DNA of 31,234 nt from Bacteroidota bacterium. GTDB lineage: Bacteria; Bacteroidota; Bacteroidia; Chitinophagales; Chitinophagaceae. Every line of letters begins with the position of its first letter. Positions within the stretch are counted from its first letter, which is position 1. This document shows, piece by piece, positions 1 through 8,524 of this stretch. Position numbers and translations under genes: made by a program. The notes beneath the pieces are model-generated. The model ran no database searches, was not told where the DNA came from, and was given only the letters and a program-made list of their open reading frames with translations. The stretch lies in contig JAEZGI010000049.1 in assembly GCA_023416995.1 (NCBI GenBank), positions 1 to 31,234 of the forward strand. The letters are read 5' to 3'.

Positions 1-119
1 CTACTACACATACTTGTCCAATTCATGTAAACGCCTGCATTTTTTTCAGCAATACGCTGTGAACCACCGTGCCATCTATGATAGGTTATCACATTTCTCC
101 TCATCATAAACCTTTCAAC

Positions 120-1979
120 ATGAAAAAGAATATCCTCCTTTTTACCGACGACATCAACAGCGCGCGGCAAGAACTTGACGCACTCGGTGCACAGATCACA
201 CAGGAGTTCACAAAAAACGTCCTGGTAGCGAACCTGCCTGATAATGTCTCGCTCAATGATCTGCGTGCGGTTACAACCACTCAACCCGAACAACTTGACG
301 AGGTGTCAACACTGGCGGCCACTGCCTGGCTTAATCTGCAAAGAAAATCAATTGAGCGTTCCCCTTCATCGCGTGATGGTATTCGCTGGGATACGCCTGG
401 TTACGAACCCCCAAATAAAGACATTGATGATGGACATCATAGAGCGGCAGAGTCGATCGCGCGGTCAACCGGTACGCCAACCAGTTTGTATATGGTCGGT
501 TCAATTGCAGTTGGTGTTGTTATTGTTTCCGGACGCGATGCGGCGCTTAATTTCTCCGCTGCAGACAACTTACAGGTGATACAGGAGGTGCAGGAGGGGC
601 TTGGGTTTCTCGCGAATGCAGAACCGCGCGCAAAGATCACATTCGTGTATGATATCCGCCTTATCACTGTTGATGTGGCTCCGGGCCCGACAACTTCATA
701 TGAATCGGCAGAAGCGCCATGGAGAAACGCAGCACTTGCTGCTATGGGCTATCCTGCCGAACGCCAGAGTTCTATCCGTTACGTGGAAGATCTTCGTAAC
801 GAACGCAATACCAAATGGGCCTATGTGGGTTACTTCACAAAGTACCCCCTGCATCATTTTGCGTACGCAGTTTCGGAAAAAACAGTAATGCATTTTGATA
901 ATGATGGATGGGGAACTGACCAGATAAATAAAGTGTTTGCTCATGAAACCTGTCACATTTTTGGTGCTGCCGATGAATATGGTTCCTGTAGCTGTGGTGG
1001 CAGTCATGGTCATCTTGGTATCCCAAACAATAACTGTGTTAACTGTTCGGGCGACAGGGTGGCTTGTCTTATGGACAGTAATACGCTTACTCTATGTGAA
1101 TGGAGCAGAAAACAAATTGGTTGGGATGAAACTTTATTTCCCGAAGGTATACTTCCATTGAGTGAAGGGAACTTTACCATTCAGCAAAAGAGCAATAACC
1201 GGTATCTTGATGCTCATGAAACTGGTGATCATGTGGTAGTAACCCGTCCCCGTCAATCGAACAATACACAGGTCTGGATTCTGAAACCGATAGGCACTGT
1301 GTACGAGATACAACAAAAAAGCAACAATCGTTTTCTGGATGCGCATGAGTTGAATGGCCATGTCGCTGTGACGCGGCCACAACAGCTAAATGATACGCAA
1401 CGTTGGGTAGCCATGCCGGTGGCAGGTGTTAATTCAGCTTATACTTTACAACAGTTAAGCAATCTTCGTTTCCTTGATGCGCATGAGCAGGCATCAGATG
1501 ATTTCAAAGTCGTTACAAGACCGGCGCAAAACAACAAGTCGCAACAATGGGTCATAACAAATGAAGGTCTCAATTCGTTCCGGTTAAAACAGCGGGTGAA
1601 TAATCGTTTCCTTGATGCGCATGAGATAGCGGGGAAAGATTTTGCAGCCGTGACAAGAACGATCCAGGAAAATGATACCCAGCGCTGGATCATGAGGCCC
1701 GTAGGTGGAGTGTATACCATCCAGCAGGCTTCGAACGATCGGTATCTTGATGCACATGAAGAGTCCGGAAATGATTTCAGGGCTGTAACCAGACCCAACC
1801 AAAACGATTCCTCTCAGCGCTGGATCATCTTAGCCAAAGGCAGAAACACTTACACCATTCAACAACTTAAAACAAGGCGTTATCTCGATGCGCATGAAAT
1901 CGCAGAAAAAGATTTCGCCGTCGTTACACGTCCCGAACAAAACAATACTACGCAGCAATGGGTGATACGCCCGGCGTAA
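120..1979 (+). CDS. Metzincin-like zinc protease fused to six QxW lectin-type repeats
   Basis: This 619-residue protein starts at ATG 120 (MKKNILLFTDD); in-frame GTG 69 and ATG 78 are possible but less natural starts. Residues 1-340 form a protease-like part. H275-E-x-x-H279-x-x-G282-x-x-D285 is a zinc-binding motif of metzincin type with Asp as third ligand, and a downstream C-L-M-D around M318 fits the Met-turn. A Cys-rich stretch (C-S-C, then C-x-x-C) lies between them. Residues 351-619 are six repeats of about 45 residues, each with LDAHE and a Q-x-W end, as in ricin-type beta-trefoil domains; six repeats would make two trefoils. No signal peptide or lipobox is seen at the chosen start, so location is unclear. 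Its stop lies 3 bp from the stop of the convergent regulator. The substrate is unknown; binding of glycans or glycoproteins by the repeats is inferred. Confidence 0.75.
   Translation: MKKNILLFTDDINSARQELDALGAQITQEFTKNVLVANLPDNVSLNDLRAVTTTQPEQLDEVSTLAATAWLNLQRKSIERSPSSRDGIRWDTPGYEPPNKDIDDGHHRAAESIARSTGTPTSLYMVGSIAVGVVIVSGRDAALNFSAADNLQVIQEVQEGLGFLANAEPRAKITFVYDIRLITVDVAPGPTTSYESAEAPWRNAALAAMGYPAERQSSIRYVEDLRNERNTKWAYVGYFTKYPLHHFAYAVSEKTVMHFDNDGWGTDQINKVFAHETCHIFGAADEYGSCSCGGSHGHLGIPNNNCVNCSGDRVACLMDSNTLTLCEWSRKQIGWDETLFPEGILPLSEGNFTIQQKSNNRYLDAHETGDHVVVTRPRQSNNTQVWILKPIGTVYEIQQKSNNRFLDAHELNGHVAVTRPQQLNDTQRWVAMPVAGVNSAYTLQQLSNLRFLDAHEQASDDFKVVTRPAQNNKSQQWVITNEGLNSFRLKQRVNNRFLDAHEIAGKDFAAVTRTIQENDTQRWIMRPVGGVYTIQQASNDRYLDAHEESGNDFRAVTRPNQNDSSQRWIILAKGRNTYTIQQLKTRRYLDAHEIAEKDFAVVTRPEQNNTTQQWVIRPA
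1170..1976 (+). repeat. Six in-frame lectin repeats (about 135 bp each)
   Basis: Six tandem coding repeats carry the protein signature [YF]-L-D-A-H-E followed by a V-T-R segment and a Q-x-W end. The DNA copies have diverged at synonymous positions while LDAHE is kept in all six. That indicates selection on the protein rather than recent DNA duplication. Confidence 0.85.
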
Positions 1980-1982
1980 TCG

Positions 1983-4772
1983 TTATGATTTAACTTTGAA
2001 ACTGGTGGGTGTGGCCCCCAGTTTCATTTTAAAAACCGTGGCGAAGTATGCCTGTGAAGAAAAGCCTACCCTTGCTGCTACTTCTCCAACGGAAAGATCC
2101 TCATGCTGTAGCAGGTATTTCGCTTTTTGCAAACGGCAGCTTAAAATATAATCGTTAACGTTGCAATCCAGTAAGGCCTTTATCTTTCTGTATAGCTGAA
2201 CCTTGGATACGCAAAGGTGTTTACAGATGTCTTCTGCACAAAAGGTTTCGTTCGCTATATTTTCTTCAACAAGCGCCTTGAACTCTGTAATAAATTTTTT
2301 ATCGATCTTAGAAATAGAAGCTTTCGCTGCTACCGGTACATCGCTGGTATAATGCTCTCTTAATTTTGCCCTGTTCGCCAGCAGGCTTTTGATGGTCTCC
2401 TCAAGCAGGCGAAGATTAAATGGTTTTGTGAGATAGGCATCAGCCATGTTTTTCATCCCTTCAATCTGATCTTCGATTTGTGACTTGGCGGTTAGAAGTA
2501 TCAGCGGTATATGCGAAGTGCGTATATCTGATTTCAAGAGACCTGAGAGTTCGATGCCATTTTTACCGGGTATGATAACATCACATATAATGATATCAGG
2601 TACCTCATTCATGGCAAGTTCCATTCCGGCAGCGCTGTTATCGGCCTGTAGGGTATTAAAAAATGGGCTCAGTTTGGCACAAAGAAAAGTCCGTAAATCA
2701 TGATTGTCTTCGATAACCAGAACTGAATATTCTTTTACCCGCTCTTTTGTTGGTGTAGGTTCTTCTACAGCAAGTGCGTCTGCCAGATCCGTAAAGAAGA
2801 TCCGTTCATCCTCGTAAAGCACTTTCCTTACATCATTTTTTTCCACCATCTCTTCAGTTTTCAGGTGTTCACAACCTTGTGGCAGACTGATATAGAACCG
2901 GGTTCCCCGCCACTTTTCACTTTCAACGCGTATATTTCCATGATGCAGTTGAATGAGCTCCTTTGATAGCGCCAGCCCAAGACCAGTGCCTTTGAAATTT
3001 TCAAACTCACCCTGGTAGAACTGTTCAAAGGCATGGCTTAATGCCTCCTCGGTCATCCCTACGCCATTATCGCTTACAACAATCTGAACATGTTCTGAAC
3101 CGATTTTTTCAATGGTAACATGAATATGACCGTGCTCACCAGTGAATTTAAACGAGTTTGAAAGCAGGTTGAATAATACCTTGTCGAGCATGTTTACATC
3201 GAACCATAATTTAATGTCACGATCTTTGATAATCAACTGCAGGTCGATTTGTTTTTTGTCCGCTAAAGGTTTAAAAGCAGCAACTATTTCGTCGGCAAAA
3301 GATATGAGATCGTTTTCTGTAGCGCGCAGTTTCAGTTGTCCAAACTCGATCTTGCGGAAGTCCATCAACTGGTTTACCATTCTTAAAAGACGGATAACGT
3401 TTTTTTGAACCATCGATAGCTTCGGTAAAATCCTGATGTTTTGTTTTGACTGCTGCATCAGTTCTTCTAAAGGCGCAAGAATAAGTGTGAGTGGTGTCCG
3501 GAATTCGTGGGAGATGTTTGTAAACAGTTTCAGTTTGGCATCGGTAGCGGCCTGTGCCTTTTCCGACATTTCAATCAACTTTTTTTCATTCTGTAGAATC
3601 ATTTGATTCGTTTCTTTCAGCCTCCTGTTGATTCTCCTGTTGACACGTAACGAATAAAAGATGATACCACCCATTGTTATGGTAATCAACAACGTGGCCA
3701 GCAACACATAAACAACATTGCTTTGGTTGTCGTATATTCTTTGTTGTTCGTAAAGAATTTCCTGCTGATGTTCGATGTCTTGTTGCTGGCTGGTTATCTT
3801 GTCAGCCTGCAATTTCATCATCCTTACGTTTGTAGAATCAATAACGATAGTTTGTAAAGTATTTTCCCGGTTGAACGGCTCCTTGTTCAGAATTTTAAAT
3901 GCTATCTGCAAGGCTTCTTCGCCGCCGGTTGGCGTAAGGAGGGTAGCACTCAGAATCTTATTTGCTACCATTTCCATCCCGCCCCCTGCACTGGCCAGGC
4001 CATCAACCCCAACAAACCGCGCAGAGTTTTGCCAACCAAGTTTTTTATAAACCTCATAGGCGCCCAGTGCCATGGGATCATTATGAGCGAAGACGATGTC
4101 ATTTGGCGACAACTGGTCCCGGATTTCAGATACTGCGTTTTCTGCAGCCGTCTTCAACCAATTACCCGCCACTCTTGCTTTGATCTTCAACCCTGGGTTT
4201 CTTTTCAAACCCTCCATAAAACCCCGTTGCCTGTCGCCCGTGGGCGTTGAGCCGGGCAAACCAGTGACTTCAATGATATTGGTGTTGGCATCACACATAC
4301 TGGCAACATATGCACCAGCCATCTTACCGATCTCATAATTATTAACACCCACATAACTGGTATATTTATCTGATGCAGTTTTCCTGTCAAGTATTACGAC
4401 CGGTATACCCCTTCGGTATACCTCTTCTATAACAGGGGTAAGAGGCGCGGCTTCATTCGGTGAAACAAGCAGTAGATCAATATTCAGTTCCAGCAATTCA
4501 TTGATTTGTTTGATCTGGATCTCGCTGTTATCATTGGCCGTGCGATAGATGAATTTGCTCCTGGGGTAAAATGCCATCTCTTTTTTAATGCCTTCGAGCG
4601 TTGCATTTTTCCAATCCTCCGCACCCGTACACTGCGAAAACCCGATAACAAATGTTTTTTGACGCGTTTTTCGTTCGCAACCGGATGCCAGCAAAACAAT
4701 AAATAAAAGAAAAAACAGATTAGGGCGTCCCCAACCTCTCAGGAGCAATTTCTGATGATTTTTCATAAGCAA
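1983..4772 (-). CDS. Hybrid two-component system regulator with periplasmic sugar-binding sensor (fructan locus regulator)
   Basis: This 929-residue single-polypeptide regulator senses sugar in the periplasm and activates transcription in the cytoplasm. Residues 15-32 form a hydrophobic export segment ending in a lipobox-like LASGC. Residues 40-315 resemble a type 1 periplasmic binding protein (LacI/ribose-binding style). Residues 352-374 are the membrane segment, followed by a coiled-coil linker. The HisKA H-box FTNISHEFRTPLT has H422; the ATPase N-box is at 535-544 and the G-boxes at 567-573 and 595-602. The receiver domain has E688/D689, phospho-acceptor D731, T761 and K783. An AraC-type helix-turn-helix spans about 825-929. 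The layout matches BT1754 of Bacteroides thetaiotaomicron, which binds fructose. Divergent placement beside susC and three GH32 genes supports fructose or fructan control of that operon. The ligand is inferred, not visible. Confidence 0.92.
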   Translation of the reverse strand: MLMKNHQKLLLRGWGRPNLFFLLFIVLLASGCERKTRQKTFVIGFSQCTGAEDWKNATLEGIKKEMAFYPRSKFIYRTANDNSEIQIKQINELLELNIDLLLVSPNEAAPLTPVIEEVYRRGIPVVILDRKTASDKYTSYVGVNNYEIGKMAGAYVASMCDANTNIIEVTGLPGSTPTGDRQRGFMEGLKRNPGLKIKARVAGNWLKTAAENAVSEIRDQLSPNDIVFAHNDPMALGAYEVYKKLGWQNSARFVGVDGLASAGGGMEMVANKILSATLLTPTGGEEALQIAFKILNKEPFNRENTLQTIVIDSTNVRMMKLQADKITSQQQDIEHQQEILYEQQRIYDNQSNVVYVLLATLLITITMGGIIFYSLRVNRRINRRLKETNQMILQNEKKLIEMSEKAQAATDAKLKLFTNISHEFRTPLTLILAPLEELMQQSKQNIRILPKLSMVQKNVIRLLRMVNQLMDFRKIEFGQLKLRATENDLISFADEIVAAFKPLADKKQIDLQLIIKDRDIKLWFDVNMLDKVLFNLLSNSFKFTGEHGHIHVTIEKIGSEHVQIVVSDNGVGMTEEALSHAFEQFYQGEFENFKGTGLGLALSKELIQLHHGNIRVESEKWRGTRFYISLPQGCEHLKTEEMVEKNDVRKVLYEDERIFFTDLADALAVEEPTPTKERVKEYSVLVIEDNHDLRTFLCAKLSPFFNTLQADNSAAGMELAMNEVPDIIICDVIIPGKNGIELSGLLKSDIRTSHIPLILLTAKSQIEDQIEGMKNMADAYLTKPFNLRLLEETIKSLLANRAKLREHYTSDVPVAAKASISKIDKKFITEFKALVEENIANETFCAEDICKHLCVSKVQLYRKIKALLDCNVNDYILSCRLQKAKYLLQHEDLSVGEVAARVGFSSQAYFATVFKMKLGATPTSFKVKS

Positions 4773-4918
4773 TTCCTCTACTTGTAAAAGTATTGGTTAA
4801 GAATCGTTGAAATAAACTAGAGTGATGTACCTGACTTTTCAGAAGAATGATTAAGCACCAATTATAAACTCGTTAATGACACTTAATCGATTTATATAAG
4901 AAAGTTAGCAGAAATAAA

Positions 4919-4932
4919 TTGTATGCATACAA
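4919..4932. promoter_or_regulatory. 14-bp perfect palindrome, candidate operator
   Basis: TTGTATGCATACAA is perfectly self-complementary and lies about 150 bp upstream of the regulator start and 385 bp upstream of susC. Palindromes of this form are typical of dimeric repressors (GntR-type operators look similar), but no GntR gene is present in the window. The role is inferred. Confidence 0.45.
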
Positions 4933-5205
4933 AGCACATCATATATTTTTTTTTGTCTTCGAAATAGATGTTGCTTAATGATAAGATATGTTGAAGACTT
5001 ATAAATTCTGATGATTCAATATCGAAAATCGTATTTACAAATTTGAAAACGATCCATTCACCCTATCTTTCCATTATAGGCAATTATCTGATTATTAGGC
5101 GAATGTAAATCATCATCATTTTGAAACCTATTGGTTCATAATTGAAAGTGTTTTCATCTGCACAAGGGTACATTGCTTACCTAAACTTGCCAGATGACTC
5201 TCATA

Positions 5206-5293
5206 AAACGACTGCTTTATAGTCTTCCGCCATGATGTACCAGCACTGGTGCCTTTTCAATAAAGTAATGCTTCTTACTTAAACGACTGCTTT
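5206..5293 (+). repeat. 13-bp direct repeat, candidate regulator sites upstream of susC
   Basis: AAACGACTGCTTT occurs at 5206-5218 and again, identically, at 5281-5293. The copies are 75 bp apart start to start, and the second ends 23 bp before the susC ATG. Direct repeats are the expected form of an AraC-domain target, so these are candidate binding sites for the divergent regulator. The second copy may instead lie in the 5' leader of the transcript. Confidence 0.5.
5239..5250. promoter_or_regulatory. Short inverted repeat between the two direct repeats
   Basis: ACCAG-CA-CTGGT is a 5-bp inverted repeat with a two-base centre, better suited to protein binding than to an RNA hairpin. It lies midway between the two 13-bp direct repeats. 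Chance occurrence cannot be excluded. Confidence 0.3.
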
Positions 5294-5316
5294 CAATAAT
5301 CAAACAAAAAACAATT

Positions 5317-8300
5317 ATGCGCACAAATCCTGAGAATAGATCCGGGTATTCAATAGCCGGTTCTATCAAAGAAAAGATAAGGGTCGTACTGCTCGCGGTA
5401 GCAATTATGACTCCAGGCCATTATCTTCTTGCGTACCCTTCGGGTATAGGGTCCGATCATTCATCCACCGTAGCGATTACGGTCCGTGGCCAGGTAAAGG
5501 GAACCGATGGCACTCCTCTGTCTGATGCAACGGTTACAGAAAAAGGTACCAGTAATGCTGTAAGAACTGATGCGGGCGGAAATTTCACTATACAGACCGA
5601 CCCTGCTGCTACCCTCGTAGTCTCGTATATAGGATTTCAATCAGTAGAAGTAAACGTTAATAACAGAACCGAAATAACAATAGAATTAAACATTGCTATC
5701 TCCACTGGTGAAGAAGTTGTGGTTGTTGGTTACGGCTCACAGAAAAAGGCAAGTCTCACCGGATCCGTTTACGTGGTAAAGATGAGTGATGTTAAGGACC
5801 AGGCTGTTGGATCAAGAAACATTGTAAGGGCAATGGATAACAGGGTGCCGGGTATCACCACTTCTTACGATGGTAATCCTAACGCCGCTGCCGGTATATT
5901 GATGAGGGGCCGTGGTTCACTTAACAGCAGCACCGATCCTTTGGTCATTATTGATGGTGTTCCTACCAACCGCGGACTAAATGAAATACCTGTTAATGAT
6001 ATTGAATCAGTACAGGTGTTAAAAGATGCATCTTCTGCGACGATTTATGGTTCGAGGGCGGCGAATGGTGTTTTTATCATCACAACGAAATCTGCCAAAA
6101 AAGGTCCAAGACTCGAGGTTAACTCGTCTGTAACTGCAGGGTTCCTCCCAAAGAATCCTTTGCCTTTAATGAATACAGAAGAGTATGGTCGCGCGCAATG
6201 GATGGCGGCCCGCAATGACAATGTTGATCCCAATTATGGGTTGTATAGCTTCCAGGATCACCAGGATGGTAACGGTACCTGGGTGCTTGATAAAGTAATG
6301 TGGCCCGAGTTTCTGGATCCGGCACAAACCATGCGCGCAGCAAACACAGACTGGCAAAAAGAAATTTCGCGGACCGCATTGTCGCAAAATCACAATGTAA
6401 CCATGTCGAACGGTAGCGATAAGGGAACAGTTTTGTTTTCACTTGACTATCTGAAAAGTGCCGGTACAACAAAACATAATGAATGGAACAAACTTAATCT
6501 TCGGTTGAATTCGACCTACCAGTTTTTTAATGGTGCAATCAAGGTCGGAGAAAATTTTTCCGTGACGAAGATGCGTTATACAGGCGGTTCATGGCTCGGG
6601 AACACAGCGAACATTCAGTCAATAGTACCGGTAAGAACAGTTGATGGTATCGGATGGGGCGGCCCGGTAATGGGTATGAGCGATCGTAATAATCCTTTAC
6701 TGGATATTATGCGCGAGCGCGACAACCATTCTGATGATGTGCGTTTGCTGGGTTCTGCATTTGCAGAGGTGAGACTTTTAAAGAACCTTAGTTTTCGATC
6801 AACTTTTGGTATCGATTATATCGGCAACTGGGGAAGACACATGACCAAAACATATTCAGCCGGTTTTATGCAGGAAACCATTGCTAAGGTTAACAACAAT
6901 GCAGGCTATGGTGGAAGCTGGACCTGGAACAATGTATTAAACTACAACTTTAGTCTTGATCGTAATAATTTTCAGTTGATGGCAGGACAGGAGGCCACTG
7001 AAGCATCCGGTGCAAACCTTTTTGGTGCCCGCGATGGTTATGCAAGTGAGGATCCTGACTACATGTATTTGGATGTAGGCGAAGGAAATGTGCGGAATGG
7101 GGGACTTGCCTGGGATAACGCACAGAACTCTTATTTCGGCAGAATCAACTATGATTTTGATAACCGTTACCTGTTGACAGCTATTATACGTCATGATGGT
7201 TCGTCAAGATTTGGTGGTAATAATCGTTATGCAACCTTTCCATCTGTTTCCGCTGGTTGGGTAATCAGCGAAGAAGGATTTATGAAATCAATTGGTTGGC
7301 TGTCAAACCTGAAATTGCGTTATGGCTGGGGTAAGACCGGTAACCAGGCGATTGATAACTATGCTTCTTATGAATTATACCAGGCTCATTATGGCGATAA
7401 TGACTGGCCTGTTACCAACGGTACCGCTTATGATATATTTGGTAATGACCAGGGTAACTTGTTATCTGGGTATCGTCGCTTACAATTGGGAAATCCTAAT
7501 TTAAGATGGGAAGCAACAACGCAACAAAACTTTGGTATTGACTTCGCCTTCTTTGACAGGAAACTATCTGGCTCTGTTGATTATTATCTCAAGACAACCT
7601 CAGATATCCTCGTGCGTCCGCCCACCCTCAGCGTGACAGGGTTTGGTGCTTCATCGTGGATCAACGGTGCTACAATGAAAAACCGGGGAATAGAGGCTAT
7701 CGTAAGTTACACTGACCGCGCGGGAAGTCTTGGTTACACCATCACAGCAAATGCGTATAGAAACAAAAATGAATTTACGAGCCTGGTACCGGAAGCAGTA
7801 GGCGCTTACCCGGGTAATGGAAGGGATCAGACCATTCTTGGCAGACCACTCAATTCATTGTATGGATATGTTGTCGAGGGGCTTTTTCAAACACAGGAAG
7901 AGGTAGACGCAGCACCGGTTCAACCTGGTAAAGGACTTGGCAGGTTACGCTATAAAGATGTAAGCGGACCCGATGGTAAACCAGACGGAAAAATCGATGC
8001 TGACGATCGTACATGGATCGGGGTAAATGAGCCTAAAATTGCGTTGGGTTTGAATATTCAGCTCACTTATAAAGCTTTTGATTTCTCTATGTTCTGGGGT
8101 TCAGAAATCGGTAGAATGGTTGGAAGTGCTACAAAAGGTTTTACTCATTTCTTCGGCTTCTTTGGTGGTCAGAACTATGGAAAGGACGTATTGAACAGTT
8201 GGTCACCAACAAATACTTCATCAACTATTCCGGCTATCACAAAGGCCGATCTGAACCAGGAGAATCGTTTTTCAACCTATTTCGTTGAAAACACCTCCTA

Positions 8301-8514
8301 TATGAAACTTCAAAATCTCAGTATCGGTTATACGTTACCATCGGAAGTAGGTAAACGTTTGATGATGAATCGCGCAAGGGTATTTATCCAGGGCGATAAC
8401 TTATGGACGATCGCCTTGCCCGGAAATACATTTACAGGTTTTGATCCAAAGAGTCCGGCTGTAGGTTTCCCATTACCAACTTCAATCACCTTTGGTGTTA
8501 ACGTAATCTTCTAA
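5317..8514 (+). CDS. SusC/RagA-family TonB-dependent outer-membrane glycan transporter
   Basis: This 1065-residue outer-membrane beta-barrel imports glycans using TonB energy. A long signal peptide covers about residues 1-40. A carboxypeptidase-regulatory-like domain spans about 55-126, with the usual GQVKGTDGTPLSDATV start. A TonB-box-like segment GEEVVVVGYGSQKK lies at 131-144. The plug carries the SusC signature (DPLVIIDGVP, then VLKDASSATIYGSRAANGV) at about 207-252, and the barrel runs to the C-terminal FGVNVIF. Length and layout are typical of SusC proteins. It is the first gene of the operon, 10 bp ahead of susD, and works as a complex with that lipoprotein. Substrate assignment to fructans or fructo-oligosaccharides comes from the three GH32 genes downstream, not from this sequence itself. 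Confidence 0.95.
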   Translation: MRTNPENRSGYSIAGSIKEKIRVVLLAVAIMTPGHYLLAYPSGIGSDHSSTVAITVRGQVKGTDGTPLSDATVTEKGTSNAVRTDAGGNFTIQTDPAATLVVSYIGFQSVEVNVNNRTEITIELNIAISTGEEVVVVGYGSQKKASLTGSVYVVKMSDVKDQAVGSRNIVRAMDNRVPGITTSYDGNPNAAAGILMRGRGSLNSSTDPLVIIDGVPTNRGLNEIPVNDIESVQVLKDASSATIYGSRAANGVFIITTKSAKKGPRLEVNSSVTAGFLPKNPLPLMNTEEYGRAQWMAARNDNVDPNYGLYSFQDHQDGNGTWVLDKVMWPEFLDPAQTMRAANTDWQKEISRTALSQNHNVTMSNGSDKGTVLFSLDYLKSAGTTKHNEWNKLNLRLNSTYQFFNGAIKVGENFSVTKMRYTGGSWLGNTANIQSIVPVRTVDGIGWGGPVMGMSDRNNPLLDIMRERDNHSDDVRLLGSAFAEVRLLKNLSFRSTFGIDYIGNWGRHMTKTYSAGFMQETIAKVNNNAGYGGSWTWNNVLNYNFSLDRNNFQLMAGQEATEASGANLFGARDGYASEDPDYMYLDVGEGNVRNGGLAWDNAQNSYFGRINYDFDNRYLLTAIIRHDGSSRFGGNNRYATFPSVSAGWVISEEGFMKSIGWLSNLKLRYGWGKTGNQAIDNYASYELYQAHYGDNDWPVTNGTAYDIFGNDQGNLLSGYRRLQLGNPNLRWEATTQQNFGIDFAFFDRKLSGSVDYYLKTTSDILVRPPTLSVTGFGASSWINGATMKNRGIEAIVSYTDRAGSLGYTITANAYRNKNEFTSLVPEAVGAYPGNGRDQTILGRPLNSLYGYVVEGLFQTQEEVDAAPVQPGKGLGRLRYKDVSGPDGKPDGKIDADDRTWIGVNEPKIALGLNIQLTYKAFDFSMFWGSEIGRMVGSATKGFTHFFGFFGGQNYGKDVLNSWSPTNTSSTIPAITKADLNQENRFSTYFVENTSYMKLQNLSIGYTLPSEVGKRLMMNRARVFIQGDNLWTIALPGNTFTGFDPKSPAVGFPLPTSITFGVNVIF

Positions 8515-8524
8515 ATTATTAGTC

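Larger units (their letters stand above)
4773..5316. promoter_or_regulatory. Divergent control region between the regulator and susC
   Basis: This gene-free, AT-rich 544-bp stretch separates the divergent regulator and susC and must hold both promoters. It contains a 14-bp perfect palindrome (4919-4932), a 13-bp direct repeat (5206 and 5281) and a short inverted repeat (5239-5250) between the two copies. No clean TTTG/TAnnTTTG promoter pair could be fixed. The nearest match on the susC side is TAAACTTG at about 5182, with one mismatch. On the regulator side TACTTTTA, read on the minus strand just upstream of its start, is similarly imperfect. Confidence 0.7.

Noticed and set aside
69..119. 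Upstream start (GTG 69 or ATG 78) for the protease-lectin gene
   Set aside because: The added residues are not protein-like, and ATG 120 gives a natural MKKN start; neither longer form gains a signal peptide.
1134..1802. Minus-strand open frames opposite the lectin repeats
   Set aside because: They are shadows of the repeated plus-strand coding sequence; their similarity to each other comes from the repeats.
1170..1976. Repeat array as a possible CRISPR
   Set aside because: The units are in-frame protein repeats of about 135 bp with no short constant repeat and unique spacers.
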